DNA of 64,000 nt from Panulirus ornatus (GCF_036320965.1 NC_092228.1:11445262-11509261), one strand, 5' to 3'. Shown: positions 1 through 10,997, numbered from the stretch's first letter. Translations and numbers: made by a program. Notes: generated by a model from the letters alone, not told the origin.

Positions 1-729
1 ACCTGACACTGCCTGTACTTCCCTCTGTCATGGTACCTAACACTGCCGGTACTTCCCTCTGTCATGGTACCTGACACTGCCTGTACTTCCCTCAGTCATG
101 GTACCTCACACTGCCTGTACTTCCCTCAGTCATGGTACCTGACACTGCCTGTACTTCCCTCTGTCATGGTACCTAACACTGCCGGTACTTCCCTCTGTCA
201 TGGTACCTGACACTGCCTGTACTTCCCTCAGTCATGGTACCTCACACTGCCTGTACTTCCCTCAGTCATGGTACCTCACACTGCCTGTACTTCCCTCAGT
301 CATGGTACCTAACACTGCCGGTACTTCCCTCTGTCATGGTACCTAACACTGCCGGTACTTCCCTCTGTCATGGTACCTAACACTGCCGGTACTTCCCTCT
401 GTCATGGTACCTGACACTGCCGGTACTTCCCTCTGTCATGGTACCTAACACTGCCGGTACTTCCCTCTGTCATGGTACCTGACACTGCCTGTACTTCCCT
501 CAGTCATGGTACCTGACACTGCCGGTACTTCCCTCTGTCATGGTACCTGACACTGCCGGTACTTCCCTCTGTCATGGTACCTGACACTGCCGGTACTTCC
601 CTCTGTCATGGTACCTGACACTGCCTGTACTTCCCTCAGTCATGGTACCTGACACTGCCGGTACTTCCCTCTGTCATGGTACCTAACACTGCCGGTACTT
701 CCCTCTGTCATGGTACCTGACACTGCCTG
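1..729. repeat. 34-bp tandem satellite with higher-order structure
   Basis: About 21.5 head-to-tail copies of a 34-bp unit that starts ACCTGACACTGCC and ends CTGTCATGGT. Each junction creates GGTACC. Nearly all variation falls at three positions of the unit: base 5 (G, A or C), base 14 (T or G) and base 26 (T or A). Copies 1-4 and 5-8 carry the same series of variants, so there is a 136-bp four-unit repeat. The array is cut by the left window edge and decays at 729. The period is not a multiple of three and no open frame spans it, so it is not coding. Confidence 0.97.
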
Positions 730-1100
730 GTAGGTGAGTGTGGTAGCGGGCGGTGTGGTACATCTCTAAGAGAGTCTGGCCGGGACGGACGGGGTCGCTC
801 ACTCTTTAGCCTCAAGATGGTATCAGTTAAATCCACCGTCAGGCGGGCGTCCGGGGGGGATGTGTCTTAGCTGCACACCTGACCTATCCTACCGGTGACG
901 ACCCTGACAAGTACTGCTCTTCAAATGCAAGCTGCGGGCCCCCTGATATGATCGCGGTCATAACCTCTCCCACCCACCGTCATTCGGTGTGCTTCACTGC
1001 CACATCTCCTTGACCAAAATGATAAGCATCCTCAAACGTTAGGCAAAATATCTGACATCTGCCATTTACAACTTTCACATGTCTTTTACACATCTCTTTA

Positions 1101-1103
<3 letters not shown>
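730..1103. other. Anonymous sequence
   Basis: Single-copy-looking sequence between the satellite and the first (TA)n tract. No open reading frame, RNA gene or repeat was recognised. Confidence 0.5.

Positions 1104-1174
<71 letters not shown>
1104..1174. repeat. (TA)n microsatellite
   Basis: About 35 uninterrupted TA repeats, directly left of a LINE 3'-end fragment. Confidence 0.97.
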
Positions 1175-1176
<2 letters not shown>

Positions 1177-1188
1177 CTATTTATTTCA

Positions 1189-1278
1189 TTATACTTTGTC
1201 GCTGTCTTCCGCGTTAGCGCAAGGAAACAGACGAAAGAATGGCCCAACCCACCCACATACACGTGTATATACATACAC

Positions 1279-1281
<3 letters not shown>
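1189..1281 (-). mobile_element. RTE-like LINE, 3'-UTR fragment
   Basis: On the minus strand this matches the last ~90 bases of the 3' UTR of the LINE copies at 1355-2275, 27513-28384, 38946-41800 and 63786-64000, including the terminal GACAGCGACAAAGTAT block. It has a small deletion in the hairpin region. It lies between two (TA)n tracts and points away from the plus-strand LINE fragment that begins at 1355. Confidence 0.85.

Positions 1282-1282
<1 letters not shown>

Positions 1283-1354
<72 letters not shown>
1283..1354. repeat. (TA)n microsatellite
   Basis: About 36 TA repeats separating the minus-strand LINE tail from the plus-strand LINE fragment. Confidence 0.97.
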
Positions 1355-1356
<2 letters not shown>

Positions 1357-2041
1357 CCCTGAGTTTGGTAAAGTGTGTGAAAGAAGAAAGTTAAGAGTAA
1401 ATGTGAATAAGAGCAAGGTAATTAGGTACAGTAGGGTTGAGGGTCAAGTCAATTGGGAGGTAAGTTTGAATGGAGAAAAACTGGAGGAAGTAAAGTGTTT
1501 TAGATATCTGGGAGTGGATCTGGCAGCGGATGGAACCATGGAAGCGGAAGTTTACCATAGGGTGGGGGAGGGGGCGAAAATCCTGGGAGCCTTGAAGAAC
1601 GTGTGGAAGTCGAGAACATTATCTTGGAAAGCAAAAATGGGAATTTTTGAAGGAATAATGGTTCCAACAATGTTGTATGGTTGCGAGGCGTGGGCTATGG
1701 ATAGAGTTGTGCGCAGGAGTATGGATGTGCTGGAAATGAGATGCTTGAGGACAATGTGTGGTGTGAGGTGGTTTGATCGAGTAAGTAACGTAAGGGTAAG
1801 AGAGATGTGTGGAAATAAAAAGAGCGTGGTTGAGAGAGCAGAAGAGGGTGTTTTGAAATGGTTTGGGCACATGAAGAGAATGAGTGAGGAAAGATTGACC
1901 AAGAGGATATATGTGTCGGAGGTGGAGGGAACAAGGAGAAGTGGGAGACCAAATTGGAGGTGGAAAGATGGAGTGAAAAAGATTTTGTGTGATCGGGGCC
2001 TGAACATGCAGGAGGTGAAAGGAGGGCAAGGAATAGAGTGA
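1355..2041 (+). pseudogene. LINE RT ORF C-terminus, truncated and frameshifted
   Basis: Encodes the region after the RT catalytic core of an RTE-like ORF, collinear with residues ~645 onward of the ORF at 39212-41800. Recognisable blocks are [48 protein letters not shown] and [11 protein letters not shown]. The catalytic FADD box is missing, so it cannot make an active enzyme. Near the end one G is missing compared with copy B (AGGAGGTGAAAG against AGGAGGGTGAAAG). This shifts the frame, and the protein ends early with VKGGQGIE. The open frame extends upstream into (TA)n as an IYIY run, which is fortuitous. Confidence 0.88.
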
Positions 2042-2258
2042 ATTGGATCGATGTGGTATACCGGGGTTGACGTGCTGTCAGTGGATTGAATCAAGGCATG
2101 TGAAGCGTCTGGGGTAAACCATGGAAAGCTGTGTAGGTATGTATATTTGCGTGTGTGGACGTATGTATATACATGTGAATGGGGGTGGGTTGGGCCATTT
2201 CTTTCGTCTGTTTCCTTGCGCTACCTCGCAAACGCGGGAGACAGCGACAACGCAAAAG

Positions 2259-2275
<17 letters not shown>
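1355..2275 (+). mobile_element. RTE-like LINE, 5'-truncated copy A
   Basis: A 5'-truncated non-LTR retrotransposon. It begins abruptly after (TA)n at a codon matching residue ~645 of the longer copy at 39212-41800 and runs through the C-terminal part of the RT ORF and the 3' UTR (2042-2258). It ends in an A-rich tail at about 2255-2275 that runs into another (TA)n tract. The 3' UTR holds the hairpin with arms CTCGC/GCGGG and loop AAAC. No target-site duplication can be read because both flanks are (TA)n. Confidence 0.9.

Positions 2276-2329
<54 letters not shown>
2275..2329. repeat. (TA)n microsatellite
   Basis: About 27 TA repeats immediately after the A-rich tail of LINE copy A. Confidence 0.96.
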
Positions 2330-2332
<3 letters not shown>

Positions 2333-3039
2333 GCTCTGTATTAGTGCTGGCGGCATCCACTAAATTTGTCAGGTGACGATCATTTAAATGTCAACTACCA
2401 GAGAACTGTCAGCTAACGACCAATTAAAATGTCAGAGGGGAAACCTTGTTACTATTAATCACACTCTTACACGCGGGCTCTGAATGTGTGGTAGATCACT
2501 GTCGATGGTCGCCAGCATACTAACACATACGGCCGTCCATCTTAATCACAAGACTCAGTTAGGCATCAAAAAAAGTTTCATCAATTACCCTCCATCACGG
2601 TCCCTAGCTACAGTGTCTATTCACAACGATCGCCCCTCCATGATGAGGCCTAATTAAGGTGTCTATTCATTATTCTTCATCATCCCTTCATTATAATACC
2701 TACTTACAGTAGCCATTCATCACTATCACCCAACGCATCCTGACGCCTTCACTATACCGTTACAAGGTTAATCATGTTTTTTATATGTCTCATCATCAAA
2801 CAACAGCCCAGCAGGAGATAAGAAGAGATGAGTGCTGGTGGGTATCGAACACCCGGCACTACTCTCACCTCATGAGTACCGGATCAACACCTTCAGCAAA
2901 ACTACTTAACACCTTAAGTGAGACAACTTTACACCGTGAGTACAACTTAACAACCTTGAGCACGACGATGAAATCCATTAGTACAACGACTTAACCCTGT
3001 GAAAAATAACTTATCCTGCTCAAACGATCTTACCTCATT
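2330..3039. other. Anonymous sequence with weak degenerate repeats
   Basis: The phrase GTGTCTATTCA recurs at 2615-2670, hinting at a degenerate ~50-bp repeat. At 2835-2850 a minus-strand stretch resembles a tRNA B box (GGTGTTCGATACCC), but no matching A box or cloverleaf was found. No gene was recognised. Confidence 0.4.
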
Positions 3040-3550
3040 GGTGAAGGGTCGTACCGTCGTGCTCAAGGGTCATACCTTCGTCGTCGAGGGTCGTGCTCAA
3101 GGGTCATACATTCGTGGTCGAGGGTCGTGCTCAAGGGTCATACATTCGTGGTCGAGGGTCGTACCGTCGTGCTCAAGGGTCATACCTTCGTGGTCGAGGG
3201 TCGTGCTCAAGGGTCATACATTCGTGGTCGAGGGTCGTACCGTCGTGCTCAAGGGTCATACCTTCGTGGTCGAGGGTCGTGCTCAAGGGTCATACATTCG
3301 TGGTCGAGGGTCGTATCGTCGTGCTCAAGGGTCATACCTTCGTGCTCGAGGGTCGTGCTCAAGGGTCATACATTCGTGGTCGAGGGTCGTATCGTCGTGC
3401 TCAAGGGTCATGCCTTCGTGGTCGAGGGTCGTGCTCAAGGGTCATACCTTCGTGGTCGAGGGTCGTACTGTCGTGCTCTAGGGTCATACCTTCGTGCTCG
3501 AGGGTCGTGCTCAAGGGTCATACCTTCGTGGTCGAGGGTCGTAACGTCGT
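3040..3550 (+). repeat. Minisatellite of alternating 34/42-bp units
   Basis: Tandem units built around GTGCTCAAGGGTCATACCTT and TCGTGGTCGAGGGTCGT. Units with and without the 8-base insert ACCGTCGT alternate, so most of the array repeats about every 76 bp. The shared core GGGTCGTACCGTCGTGCTCA links it to the dispersed 21-bp family at 14520-14850, 16770-16905, 17640-17765 and 51605-51760. Several frames are open across it only because the repeat lacks stops. Confidence 0.93.
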
Positions 3551-3706
3551 TCCCAAGAACTTAATCTACGTAAGCACCACCCTGTACACAACAGGTGTTC
3601 AAGTCATACCCCCTGCTCTGTGTTCAACCCCGATTAACAAAGTGTAGAAATCCATAACAAAACGTGACGAAAAACGAGTCTATAAACTCCACAGTATTTA
3701 GGGCCG

Positions 3707-3711
<5 letters not shown>

Positions 3712-3772
<61 letters not shown>
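3712..3772. repeat. (CT)n microsatellite
   Basis: About 30 uninterrupted CT repeats; a homopyrimidine mirror-repeat tract. Confidence 0.97.
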
Positions 3773-3774
<2 letters not shown>

Positions 3775-4122
3775 GCGGTGCAGTTTGCCGCGCAGCCTCG
3801 TCTGAAAACCCAAGACCGAAGCCGTCCGTCCCAAGAATGCGAGCGTTCTATCGTCTTGAACCAGCTGTGCCGCGGGGGAGACATTCGTCCAACACACCTC
3901 CCCTACCTAATAAGGGAACCTCGGCGTTTAACCCAAGACAGTGGCCTGTGAAGTACGTAATGACCAACGTCTATCAAATGTGCACAAGACAGTGGGGTCT
4001 TGGCATTCCTCTGAAACTAACGGGTGATCAGATACAACGACTATAATGTATATCATAATAATATCAACCTGCCTTCCTGATGCTCGCGTTGCCACGCTGT
4101 CAAGATGGTATATAAATCACTG

Positions 4123-4144
4123 TTCTGTGTGTGTGTGTGTGTGA

Positions 4145-4180
<36 letters not shown>
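4123..4180. repeat. (TG)n microsatellite
   Basis: TG tract with one AATG interruption near 4143. Confidence 0.95.
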
Positions 4181-4181
<1 letters not shown>

Positions 4182-4483
4182 TCACACACCATCGAGATAA
4201 CGTCCAGACAGACCACACCAACAATCATCAATACGTATCATGAGAGATTAAGAATAATAGGGGAATTTATTCCCCCCCATGAAATTCAGTGTGCCTCGCC
4301 TACCGCGCGCAGCAAACAATCTATAATTGAAATCTCGTCAACGCGATGCAAGAAATACCTCCACACCTGCTTGACTGACAAGTCCATTCCCCTGGCGCGG
4401 TACTCCCGCGTCCTGACGCCTCACTCCATCGCTACCTACCACCGCCGCACATGACCCACCTCCTCTCCTTTAATTAACCACCG

Positions 4484-4654
4484 CGATGTAAAAGTTTCAT
4501 CTGAAACACAGACAGACTGGTGTACTGTAAATGTTTCAACTGAAACATATACTGGTGTACGGTAAAAGTTTCATTTGACACACTGGTGTATTGTAAATGT
4601 ATCATCTCAAACACAAACTCGTGTACGGTAAATGATTGATCTGAAACACACTGG
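4484..4654 (+). repeat. Degenerate ~35-bp minisatellite with internal palindrome
   Basis: About five diverged units, each with a TGTAAA(A/T)GTTTCA-like start and an ACTGGTGTAC-like end. The unit contains GTTTCANNTGAAAC, an inverted repeat with 6-bp arms, which is best preserved in the first two units. Confidence 0.8.
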
Positions 4655-4740
4655 AGAGGCACCTGCTGTATTACTTTCTAAAAAAAAAAAAAAAAAAAAA
4701 GGACGGAGAAAGAAGCCAAATGAGAATCTTTTTCAAGGCT

Positions 4741-4879
4741 CAGACTTCAGTTCTGGACGCTACCTCGTTCGCGTGGGAAACAGGAAACAGGTGAAGATAT
4801 TCCCTCAAAGGCTCAAAGGCCCAGTTCTCTGTTCTTAACGCTACCTCGCTAACGCGGGAAATGGCGAATAGTTTGAAAG

Positions 4880-4882
<3 letters not shown>
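4741..4882 (+). mobile_element. Short two-module element, module 2 with duplicated tail
   Basis: Matches the right half of the short element at 10709-10948 (GATATTCCCTCAAAGG, CGCTACCTCGCTAACGCGGG, GGCGAATAGTTTGAAA) and ends in (TA)n. A second, diverged tail-like block (GGACGCTACCTCGTTCGCG) lies at about 4755-4773, upstream of the normal tail. Confidence 0.8.

Positions 4883-4952
<70 letters not shown>
4882..4952. repeat. (TA)n microsatellite
   Basis: About 35 TA repeats immediately after the short element. Confidence 0.96.
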
Positions 4953-4958
<6 letters not shown>

Positions 4959-4959
4959 C

Positions 4960-5896
4960 ATAACTATTTCACTATCGAAACAATCGTATTACATTAGAAA
5001 CAGAAAACACGTTAATTTCAGTAAAGAAGCAGTTCAATAAATCCCACGCGGACAGCACAGTCGTTAACCCCGGGTTCAAACCCCGTGATGACAGTGTATG
5101 ATGATCTAATTCGTGTATCGTGGTTATGAGAGGGATTCAGCGCCACCCACAAATTACTCCCCCACTTAACTGCAGCAGTAAACAGGTACAAACCACTCAT
5201 TAAACCCTCGTTACTGAGCCTCAGACGTCTACAAGCACCTGCCGGGACGACATTCCTACAAATTACACACGACAGTTTGGTGGTCACTGGCTATCTTGTG
5301 GTGTGGCTTGCCCGGGCGGTGGGTTGTGTGGGGGGCCAGTCGATGGTGGCGACAGATCCCACGCAGTGGCCAAGCCTAGCACTACGGGGAACAACACGGG
5401 CCGTGAGGACCTCACTCTGGTACCGCTTTGTTTTACGGGCTCTTTCTACTAACCTAGCGTCACGGACCAACCTTTCCTCTGCTGGCTCCCACGTTATGAA
5501 TCACCAAGGAATGTATCTGGTACTTGCCATCTGGCAAACGGGTTAAGTCGAGGATGAGGAAGCAGGAAGAGGTAAGAACGAAAGAAAATAGAAAATGGAC
5601 AGAAATAAATAATTACGGGAGACGAGTAAGGGATGGAAAGAGGAGGAGGAGGAGGGAAGGTGCATTATGAGTCGATCAAATGCAGTCAACATGTGAGTGC
5701 ATCAGTGGTGGTGGGCGGGAGGTGACAAAAATGCTATCATCACCACAACCACTCCAACCACTAATAAAGCCTTCAACAACCAAGTTGTCAGCAACAATTT
5801 CCCATCATTAACAATGGCGCAAGTCATAACAACATAAAAACAACCCCGCACAATTCCCAACCGCTGACACATACACTGCACTATTAATAACTGATC

Positions 5897-5898
<2 letters not shown>
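4960..5898. other. Anonymous sequence
   Basis: Contains a B-box-like GGGTTCAAACCCC at about 5072-5086 without a credible A box or cloverleaf, and a short GAGGAG-rich purine run near 5640. No gene was recognised. Confidence 0.4.

Positions 5899-5926
<28 letters not shown>
5899..5926. repeat. (CA)n microsatellite
   Basis: About 14 CA repeats. Confidence 0.92.
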
Positions 5927-5928
<2 letters not shown>

Positions 5929-6276
5929 ATCAATACATCCCATCTCAACCATCGCCAGAGCCTTCCATCACTACTAGCAGACACTCCGCGCCATCAAGAC
6001 ACGAGCCTGATCCGTATCACTCACACACAAACACACACACACTCTCACGATTCCCCTCCACACCCTGTATCAACATACCTCCTCTCACACCAGGATTACC
6101 AGACCTGCGGAAGAAGTTCTCCTTACACCTAACGATAGTTGATTTCCTGGTGTGAGATTCAAAAGGATAAAATGTCTCAGATCCTGTCAACACCACACCA
6201 ACACCCACCGAGAGAGTTGCTAGATTACTATATTCAGAATAACACTTTTTTTTTTAAACCTACATGATGTCGGTTA

Positions 6277-6278
<2 letters not shown>

Positions 6279-6341
<63 letters not shown>

Positions 6342-6342
6342 A

Positions 6343-6401
<59 letters not shown>

Positions 6402-6434
6402 TAGATAGATAGATAGATAGATAGGTAGATAGAT
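6279..6434. repeat. Compound microsatellite (CT)n-(TA)n-(GATA)n
   Basis: (CT)31 at 6279-6340, then (TA)n at 6346-6399, then about eight GATA units at 6399-6434 with one GGTA variant. The GATA run looks like a derivative of the TA tract. Confidence 0.96.
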
Positions 6435-6989
6435 TTCTTTGACGTGACTGTCATCTGTTTCGTCAACTGACGACGATACAGCCTGGCCAAAAAAATACGA
6501 GCCAATTACCGCACTCAAAGACTATGGTCCAACAGCCTAGGCTGGACCCCAGAAAAGAGAGAGAAAAAAAACTGGGCTGGAGGCGTTGCCCTCTTCCTCC
6601 TACTCCTCTTCCTCCTGGAGTTGAGCCACACACCATACTCCTCCAAGGTCCGGTCCGCTGCTCGCGGCTGTCTTGGCTCCCGACCACCACACTTGCCATC
6701 CATCATCCGTTTTCCCCCTTTGATTACAACGTTCGTCGCCACTATTTCCGGGGTTCAGTCATGGCCCATCGCCGCTATGCTGGAGGCCTGCTGCACCTGT
6801 GGCCTGTAGGTGAAATACGACGATGAATTGATCGTGCAAAACCTCGTTTTACACTGACACGGATTTTCAAAACTGTTCGTTCGTTCATAAATCTGGTGTC
6901 TGCCTTCCTCCTTTGATCTTATTATGAACGTGATGTGCATCATTAACCCCCCAGCAAGGACGTCCTAACCTCAATAGACCCCTCAGTAA

Positions 6990-6992
<3 letters not shown>
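6435..6992. other. Anonymous sequence
   Basis: A C-rich, CCTCTTCCTCCT-type patch lies at about 6590-6620. Open frames of ~100 codons exist but carry no recognised motif. Confidence 0.4.

Positions 6993-7057
<65 letters not shown>
6993..7057. repeat. (TA)n microsatellite
   Basis: About 32 TA repeats followed by AACAGACAGACAG. Confidence 0.96.
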
Positions 7058-7060
<3 letters not shown>

Positions 7061-9905
7061 AGACAGACAGCTAGATATAACTCCAAGCGTAGGACGATAC
7101 TACCCTTGATTCACCCGATGGGTCAATTCGTCGTGTTGAAGGCATCATGCCAACATTAAGGGCCACAGATCACAGAAAAACACTACCAGCCGGAGCGAAT
7201 GTTAACATAATCCCCTGAGCACACGGTTGCATCTTAGTCAACTTGATTACCGATGTTGAACTCGTATCTCCTACTGAGTCTGACCGCTAACTGCCGACGC
7301 ACTGAGTAATCTTGGCCCTTGAGGGTATCCAATACTTCTTCCCTTGAACACGGGGGTCAGGAGGAAAACCTCAATCATACAGAATTTCTGATACTTTGGA
7401 CATGAGAAAATAAAAGACGAGCAAGTTTCTCAATCAAATGGATGGGTATCGAGATCTACAACTTCCTGGAATTCACAGCAATTCTTGCCAACTAACTACT
7501 TTCATCACACCCTCTCACACACTGTGACTGACAAAATAAGACTGTTAATACTACATCTTGTAAATACCGTCCATTCGTTCAGCAGGCTAAATGGAGCGTG
7601 TTACGTCTGGCTGTTCTACCTCGCATACGTAGTTCCCAGGGCGGTAACGTAACATCACCTGAAGAGCACGAGCATTGTCACTGCTTGTAACACTGTTCCT
7701 ACGTCTAACAAAAGCTCTCTCCTCCAGTGTTAAGTAACGAAGGTGTCTCTGCGTCTGCTTGGGGTGACTAACAGAGATTCACATCTTTCACAGTGGTGGC
7801 TGACATGACGTCAAAAAGTTTCTCTACTGGATATCTTAAATATAAAGTTCCAGTTCTTGCAGGCTGATGTTGCCCGAGTTGGTTTTTATTCAGAAAATAA
7901 AGAAAAAAAAACGCTATTAAGCGCTCTGTCTGTTTGGATACATATTCAAAAGTGACGAACAATTCGTTCATGTCATCCCGCAGACTGGCAGATCAACATG
8001 ACCTTAAAAACACACATTCTCCTCCGTCAGACCAAGACACGAGGAAGGCGACTCACATACTGTGATGGCGTATAAGCTTACCAAGTTCCTGGAGGGCATC
8101 AGGTCTACCTATTCAGTCGTCGGTTCAAATCCAAGCAGAGTAACGCATTTCCCATATAAGTGTTACATCAAAGTCCCCTTTAGCACACCTAAACCGATAC
8201 ACATAAAACCAGCTCTTCAGACAACACAGTCTTTTTAAAACAAAATAGAACATCTGTCTCTTTAGGGGAATTTAGAAACTCGAGAAAATCATCAACTTGC
8301 TCCCATCATTGTAACAGCAAAGACGTGGGACGCAAGTGTAGCCCACAACTCGAACAATTTGCCTGAACCGTCAGGACCTTCAAAATGCCTGGCTTTACTT
8401 AGGAATGAAGACTCAAGGCCACACTTGTAGATAACAATGGAAGTTATCATTAGTATATATATATTTCTTTTACAATACAAAATACTCGTACATCATGAAT
8501 TACTAATACTTACAAAATAATATCTTTAATCTGCAGACATTCTACGGCAAGGAATGGAATACAGAACTTATGACTGAAAACATGTCTGACTTAAAGTTAA
8601 ATTATGATTTACAAAATTCGTGTGGTGAAGCGCCTGATCTTTCGAGATGCAGGTGTTTACATCAAGTTCCCAAACCTACGCTTGTATGACACTATAAGTA
8701 CGATTCAATGGACAGGTGGAAGAGTGTATTTCCGTGTATGATGTTAAGAGAACAAACGGAAACGGGATCATAGTGGCTTAAACTTAGGCTTGTGGCACCG
8801 ACGCGATCACTGGGGAAAATGCAGGTACGAGTGAGTACAGCCTAGCTTCAACTTTGTGCTCCGGCTAGCCTATGGCTAGAAGTACCGGCTTAGGCTGGGT
8901 CAGCCTCGGACACGGTACTGACCCGCAGTAGGTGGGTGACAAGCTGCTCACTGATAAACATGCCACTCCAGAAACTCATCTGATGAACGATGTGTTCCCC
9001 CAGCAGAACCTAATTCCCCCCAACAGATCACTCCGCCCAGAATGGAAAGGCGACCCATTGTGATTTAAGATCCTACGCATGAACGAACGGGTTTTTGAGA
9101 ATGTCATTAATACATGGGAACTAAATAACAGGACTACTACAACAGGCGTGCTGTTTTTTGTTGTCACTTCAGGCCCAACATCTGTGAGACACGGACGGCA
9201 GACTGCTGTCCTTTACATAAATGCCACCACAGTAAAAATATGGAATGGAATGAATGACCACTTTGGCCGGCCGTCTCTCGGTTCGCAGAGGAATGCGTAC
9301 CGTCACGTCCAAAACGCCTGTATAAACCTACCAAAGGAAAAACTTCAAAAAAAGAAAAAAAAAATGCAAGTGAACTGCTACGCCGAGAATGCCTTGCGTC
9401 CCTTAAAGCGTTGCCTGACGTACGAGTTCATCCGCGGGAGGCCACATGTTGTTGTACCTTCCACTCGGCACCAACTGACGGGTTGACTGGGAGTACTGAA
9501 GACCATGAAAAATGCCAGGCGCGTTAACTTTTATACCCTCGATCCTAAACCTTCCTGGACATTCTTAACCTTCGTGTGAAGATAACAAAGGGGCGAGGCT
9601 CTTTCGCCAAGACTTTAGAAATATGTAAATGAAACTGTCACATAACGGGGGAGACAGAAACATCAACGACCGGTCGTGGGAACACACAGTCTTGTAAAGA
9701 AAATGTGATACAATAAATTCAGATGAATCCCTTGAGCTTGGCGATACGGCAGTTGGATACGTTGGCCTGGCCTCTGATCCTGCGACAGTGACGACTGCAA
9801 TCAAGGAATTCAGCACTTTAACAGGTCTCTCCGTAATTTGCGGAATATCATGCGAACTCGTCGAGAAAGTTACGTAACAGCATAATTTAGTATGTAAAAA
9901 AGTGG

Positions 9906-9910
<5 letters not shown>
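7058..9910. other. Long anonymous interval
   Basis: Nearly 2.9 kb without long microsatellites. The longest open frame (9079-9486, plus, 135 codons) has no recognisable domain, no supported start context and lies across a poly(A)-like run, so it is not called a gene. Nothing else was recognised. Confidence 0.45.

Positions 9911-9962
<52 letters not shown>
9911..9962. repeat. (TA)n microsatellite
   Basis: About 26 TA repeats, followed by a short (GT)n at 9970-9987. Confidence 0.95.
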
Positions 9963-9966
<4 letters not shown>

Positions 9967-9987
9967 GTGATTGTGTGTGTGTGTGTG

Positions 9988-10622
9988 TAAAAGCTAGCCA
10001 CACGGAGAAGTAAGTCTTGCCTCTCATCCCAGGTGCATGTCATCCACGGGTGCAGCTCAGTAAACTAATAATAAAATCAATATACATTCATATAGACGTG
10101 TGGGAGAAAAATCTAACTTGACCATACGAGCACCTTGTCACACGTACCCAGGGACCAACACCATCTGGTGCTTGCAACACTGGAAGACAGAGTGGGTCAG
10201 ACGATATACAAAAATGACTTGGCAACGCAGCCCAAGATATAAAAGAACCACAGAAAATGCATCAATACAAACTGACTATAAACCATGCAAAAAAAATGCT
10301 GATAACACATCTACAACACCGACGAAGCAATTAAACACTATAATGAGCGCGTTGATAATACATCAATTATACAGTATACAGTACAAGTACATAATTATAC
10401 AGACAAGGTTCAAGTACCTGCCACAGGTCTTCAAGAACATGATAATAACTAAAGCGTCAAGATGTTACGGCATAATTAAACGTGGACGTGTGAGACACCA
10501 TTAACTACGTTGGGCCAACACACTAACAGGTTTTGTTCACTTATGGAACTACACTACTTACACTGGGAGCAGAATTGCCTTGCTTAAGCAAAACGGGTTT
10601 TATAAATATTTGTGCGAGTGTT

Positions 10623-10624
<2 letters not shown>
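9988..10624. other. Anonymous sequence
   Basis: An open frame of 134 codons at 10100-10504 (plus) carries no recognised motif and has an A-rich composition. Not called as a gene. Confidence 0.35.

Positions 10625-10708
<84 letters not shown>
10625..10708. repeat. (TA)n microsatellite
   Basis: About 42 TA repeats directly upstream of a full short element. Confidence 0.97.
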
Positions 10709-10712
<4 letters not shown>

Positions 10713-10939
10713 GGGGATAGGGGAGTAAGAATACTTCCCACGTATTCCCTGCGTGTCGTAGAAGGCGATTAAAAGGGAAGGGAGCGGGGGGCTGGAAATC
10801 CTCCCCTCTCGTTTTTTTTTTTTTTTAATTTTCCAAAAAAAGGAACAGAGAAGACGGCCAGGTGAGGATATTCCCTCAAAGGCCCAGTCCTCTGTTCTTA
10901 ACGCTACCTCGCTATCGCGGGAAATGGCGAATAGTATGA

Positions 10940-10948
<9 letters not shown>
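10709..10948 (+). mobile_element. Short two-module element, full copy
   Basis: A ~240-bp repeat with copies at 28455, 42048, 42647 and 54161, and partial copies elsewhere. Module 1 starts CCCTGGGGATAGGGG. It contains GAATAC-N7-GTATTC and a second inverted repeat (AGGGGAGG with CCTCCCCT in the copies at 28455 and 54161; partly degraded here), followed by a T-run. Module 2 starts CCAAAAGAAGGAACAGAG and ends GCTACCTCGC-N4-GCGGGAAATGGCGAATAGT plus an A-run. No protein is encoded and no clear Pol III A/B boxes were found. Both ends abut (TA)n. The tail closely resembles the 3' end of the RTE-like LINE at 38946-41800, which suggests a non-autonomous partner of that LINE. Confidence 0.85.

Positions 10949-10989
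<41 letters not shown>
10949..10989. repeat. (TA)n microsatellite
   Basis: About 20 TA repeats between two short-element copies. Confidence 0.95.

Positions 10990-10997
<8 letters not shown>

Noticed and set aside
3040..3550. Cluster of nuclear-receptor half sites (AAGGGTCA)
   Set aside because: The half site is part of a tandem repeat and differs from the AAGGTCA consensus; no spacing pattern suggests dimers.
5040..5100. tRNA gene (B-box-like GGGTTCAAACCCC)
   Set aside because: No A box at the right distance and no cloverleaf could be drawn.
8080..8150. tRNA gene or SINE (GGTTCAAATCC)
   Set aside because: Only a B-box-like match; the upstream half does not resemble a tRNA or the SINE family seen elsewhere.
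9079..9486. 135-codon plus-strand frame
   Set aside because: No recognisable domain, interrupted in character by a lysine run from poly(A)-like sequence; likely chance.
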